A DNA stretch of 64,000 bases from Nemertoderma westbladi (Eukaryota > Xenacoelomorpha > Nemertodermatida > Nemertodermatidae), in contig JAUCBJ010006322.1 of the NCBI GenBank assembly GCA_032718475.1, positions 59,181 through 123,180 of the forward strand, in the 5' to 3' direction. Each line of letters starts with the position of its first letter. Within the stretch, counting starts at the first letter, position 1. The notes under the pieces were generated by a model that ran no database searches, was not told the DNA's origin, and saw only the letters and a list, made by a program, of their open reading frames with translations. Shown piece after piece: positions 63,250-64,000 of this stretch. The translations under genes were made by a program, and so were the position numbers.

Positions 63250-63712
63250 AGACTCACCCGGGTGAGACAAAAAGGAAGCGTGACCCCGCGCCCGGGTGAG
63301 ACAAAAATGGAGAGTGTCCCCTCGCCGGGTGTGACAAAATGAAGCGTGACCCCGCGCCCGGGTGAGACAAAAATTAAGCGTGACCCCGCGCCCGGGTGAG
63401 ACAAAAAATGAAGCGTGACCCCGCGCCCGGGTGAGATAAAAATGGAGAGTAACCCCTCGCCGGGTGTGACAAAATGAAGCGTGACCCCGCGCCCGGGTGA
63501 GACAAAATGAAGAGTGACCCCTCGCCGGGTGAGGCAAAAATGAAGCGTGCCCCACGCCCGGGTGAGACAAATAATTAAGCGTGGCCCCGCGCCCGGGTGA
63601 GACAAAAGATGAAGCGTGGCCCGGCGCCCGGGTGAGACAAAAATGGAGAGTGACCCCTCGCCGGGTGAGACAAAAATGAAGCGTGACTCCAAGCCAGGGT
63701 GAGACAAACAAA
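63250..63712. repeat. 34-bp minisatellite, 14 units
   Basis: Units read GCCCGGGTGAGACAAAAATG followed by AAGCGTGACCCCGC, with two alternating subtypes (AAGCGTGACCCCGCGCCCGG and GGAGAGTGACCCCTCGCCGG) and variable A-run length. The minus strand is open in two frames across the array (63184-63732 and 63207-63707) because the unit lacks stops; these are not treated as genes. Confidence 0.97.
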
Positions 63713-63751
63713 TTATGAGTTGTAAGGGACAAATATCTATATATAAATATT

Positions 63752-64000
63752 TCAGTTTAATAAGAACAATTTTAATTTATTTAAAAATAAAGATTTGCTT
63801 GTGATTGAACGAAGTTCAGAATTTAGACTGTTCCACATTAACGATCCTTGAAGAGCCAGTGATTGATGAGCCACATTGAGTCGAACTCTAGGTAACCTAT
63901 ATAAACCTGATGCTGCTGAGCGTGTGTTATGAGAATGTATATCACTAAATTTTGTAAACAAATGGGATAAAGAACCAGGAACATTATGGTTTATATCATA
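63752..64000 (-). pseudogene. C-terminal end of a CR1/L2-like RT protein
   Basis: The minus strand from the window edge reads SDIHSHNTRSAASGLYRLPR then VRLNVAHQSLALQGSLMWNS and LFLNKLKLFLLN followed by a stop. The HxHNTR ... LPRxR ... GxxxWNSL ... FKxxLKxxLL series is the well-known C-terminus of CR1/L2/Jockey-group ORF2 proteins. The catalytic part would lie beyond base 64000. The visible frame is uninterrupted, so the state of the whole copy is unknown. Confidence 0.85.

Noticed and set aside
63184..63732. 182-aa and 166-aa antisense frames as a repetitive protein gene
   Set aside because: Two overlapping frames are open at once over a stop-free 34-bp repeat; there is no start context, domain or flanking gene.

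Overview
The window is eukaryotic and almost certainly from an animal genome, most likely a marine invertebrate. It is AT-rich and gene-poor, and it is crowded with nested metazoan transposable elements: copia-like, Ty3/gypsy and BEL/Pao LTR elements, several non-LTR retrotransposon families, a tRNA-derived SINE, hAT and piggyBac-type DNA elements, and MITEs. Long poly-C/poly-G tracts and minisatellites are frequent. There are no operons, ribosome-binding sites or dense reading frames. The species cannot be named from sequence alone. The only convincing host-gene piece is one spliced ankyrin-repeat exon on the minus strand (10181-10352).

Layout. 1-2520: degenerate copia-like element on the minus strand with a 164-bp LTR and an initiator-tRNA primer site. 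3243-4330: decayed non-LTR copy. 4985-6475: dispersed repeat whose tail has expanded into a ~34-copy 35-bp minisatellite. 6815-12058: scattered reverse-transcriptase (RT) scraps, inverted heptamer microsatellites, the ankyrin exon and a perfect hairpin. 12060-16344: Ty3/gypsy Gag-Pol pseudogene carrying a 59-bp non-LTR insertion. 17205-18480: GATC-rich ~470-bp tandem repeat. 23160-25310: broken non-LTR copies invaded by a 1200-bp foldback element built from 15-bp repeats. 26629-26961: palindromic MITE. 29727-30125: non-LTR tail and SINE. 30678-34037: an apparently intact 3.36-kb non-LTR retrotransposon with one 1072-aa ORF and a 30-bp target duplication. 34070-41840: RT remnant, BEL/Pao Gag-protease pseudogene split by a second non-LTR family, and a CR1-like RT. 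42281-46475: mariner-type MITE, then a long copy of the second non-LTR family split by a 915-bp TTAA insertion. 47395-51700: hAT transposase remnant, a 2.5-kb inverted repeat and zinc-finger/acidic coding scraps. 52484-62316: two tandem copies of a ~3.36-kb unit, one hit by a non-LTR element, the other by a 1561-bp piggyBac-type element. 63250-64000: 34-bp minisatellite and the C-terminus of a CR1-like RT.

How it fits together. Four insertions can be checked inside the window because an uninterrupted relative or a restored frame exists: 52538-54072 against 57435, 59368-60928 against 55955, 42281-42393 against ~22650, and 43768-44682 through restored codons. Near-identity of the RT copies at 30767-33985 and 52538-54072 indicates recent retrotransposition. 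Most other coding traces are dead, with identifiable losses of catalytic residues. No RNA gene other than the SINE and no CRISPR array was seen.
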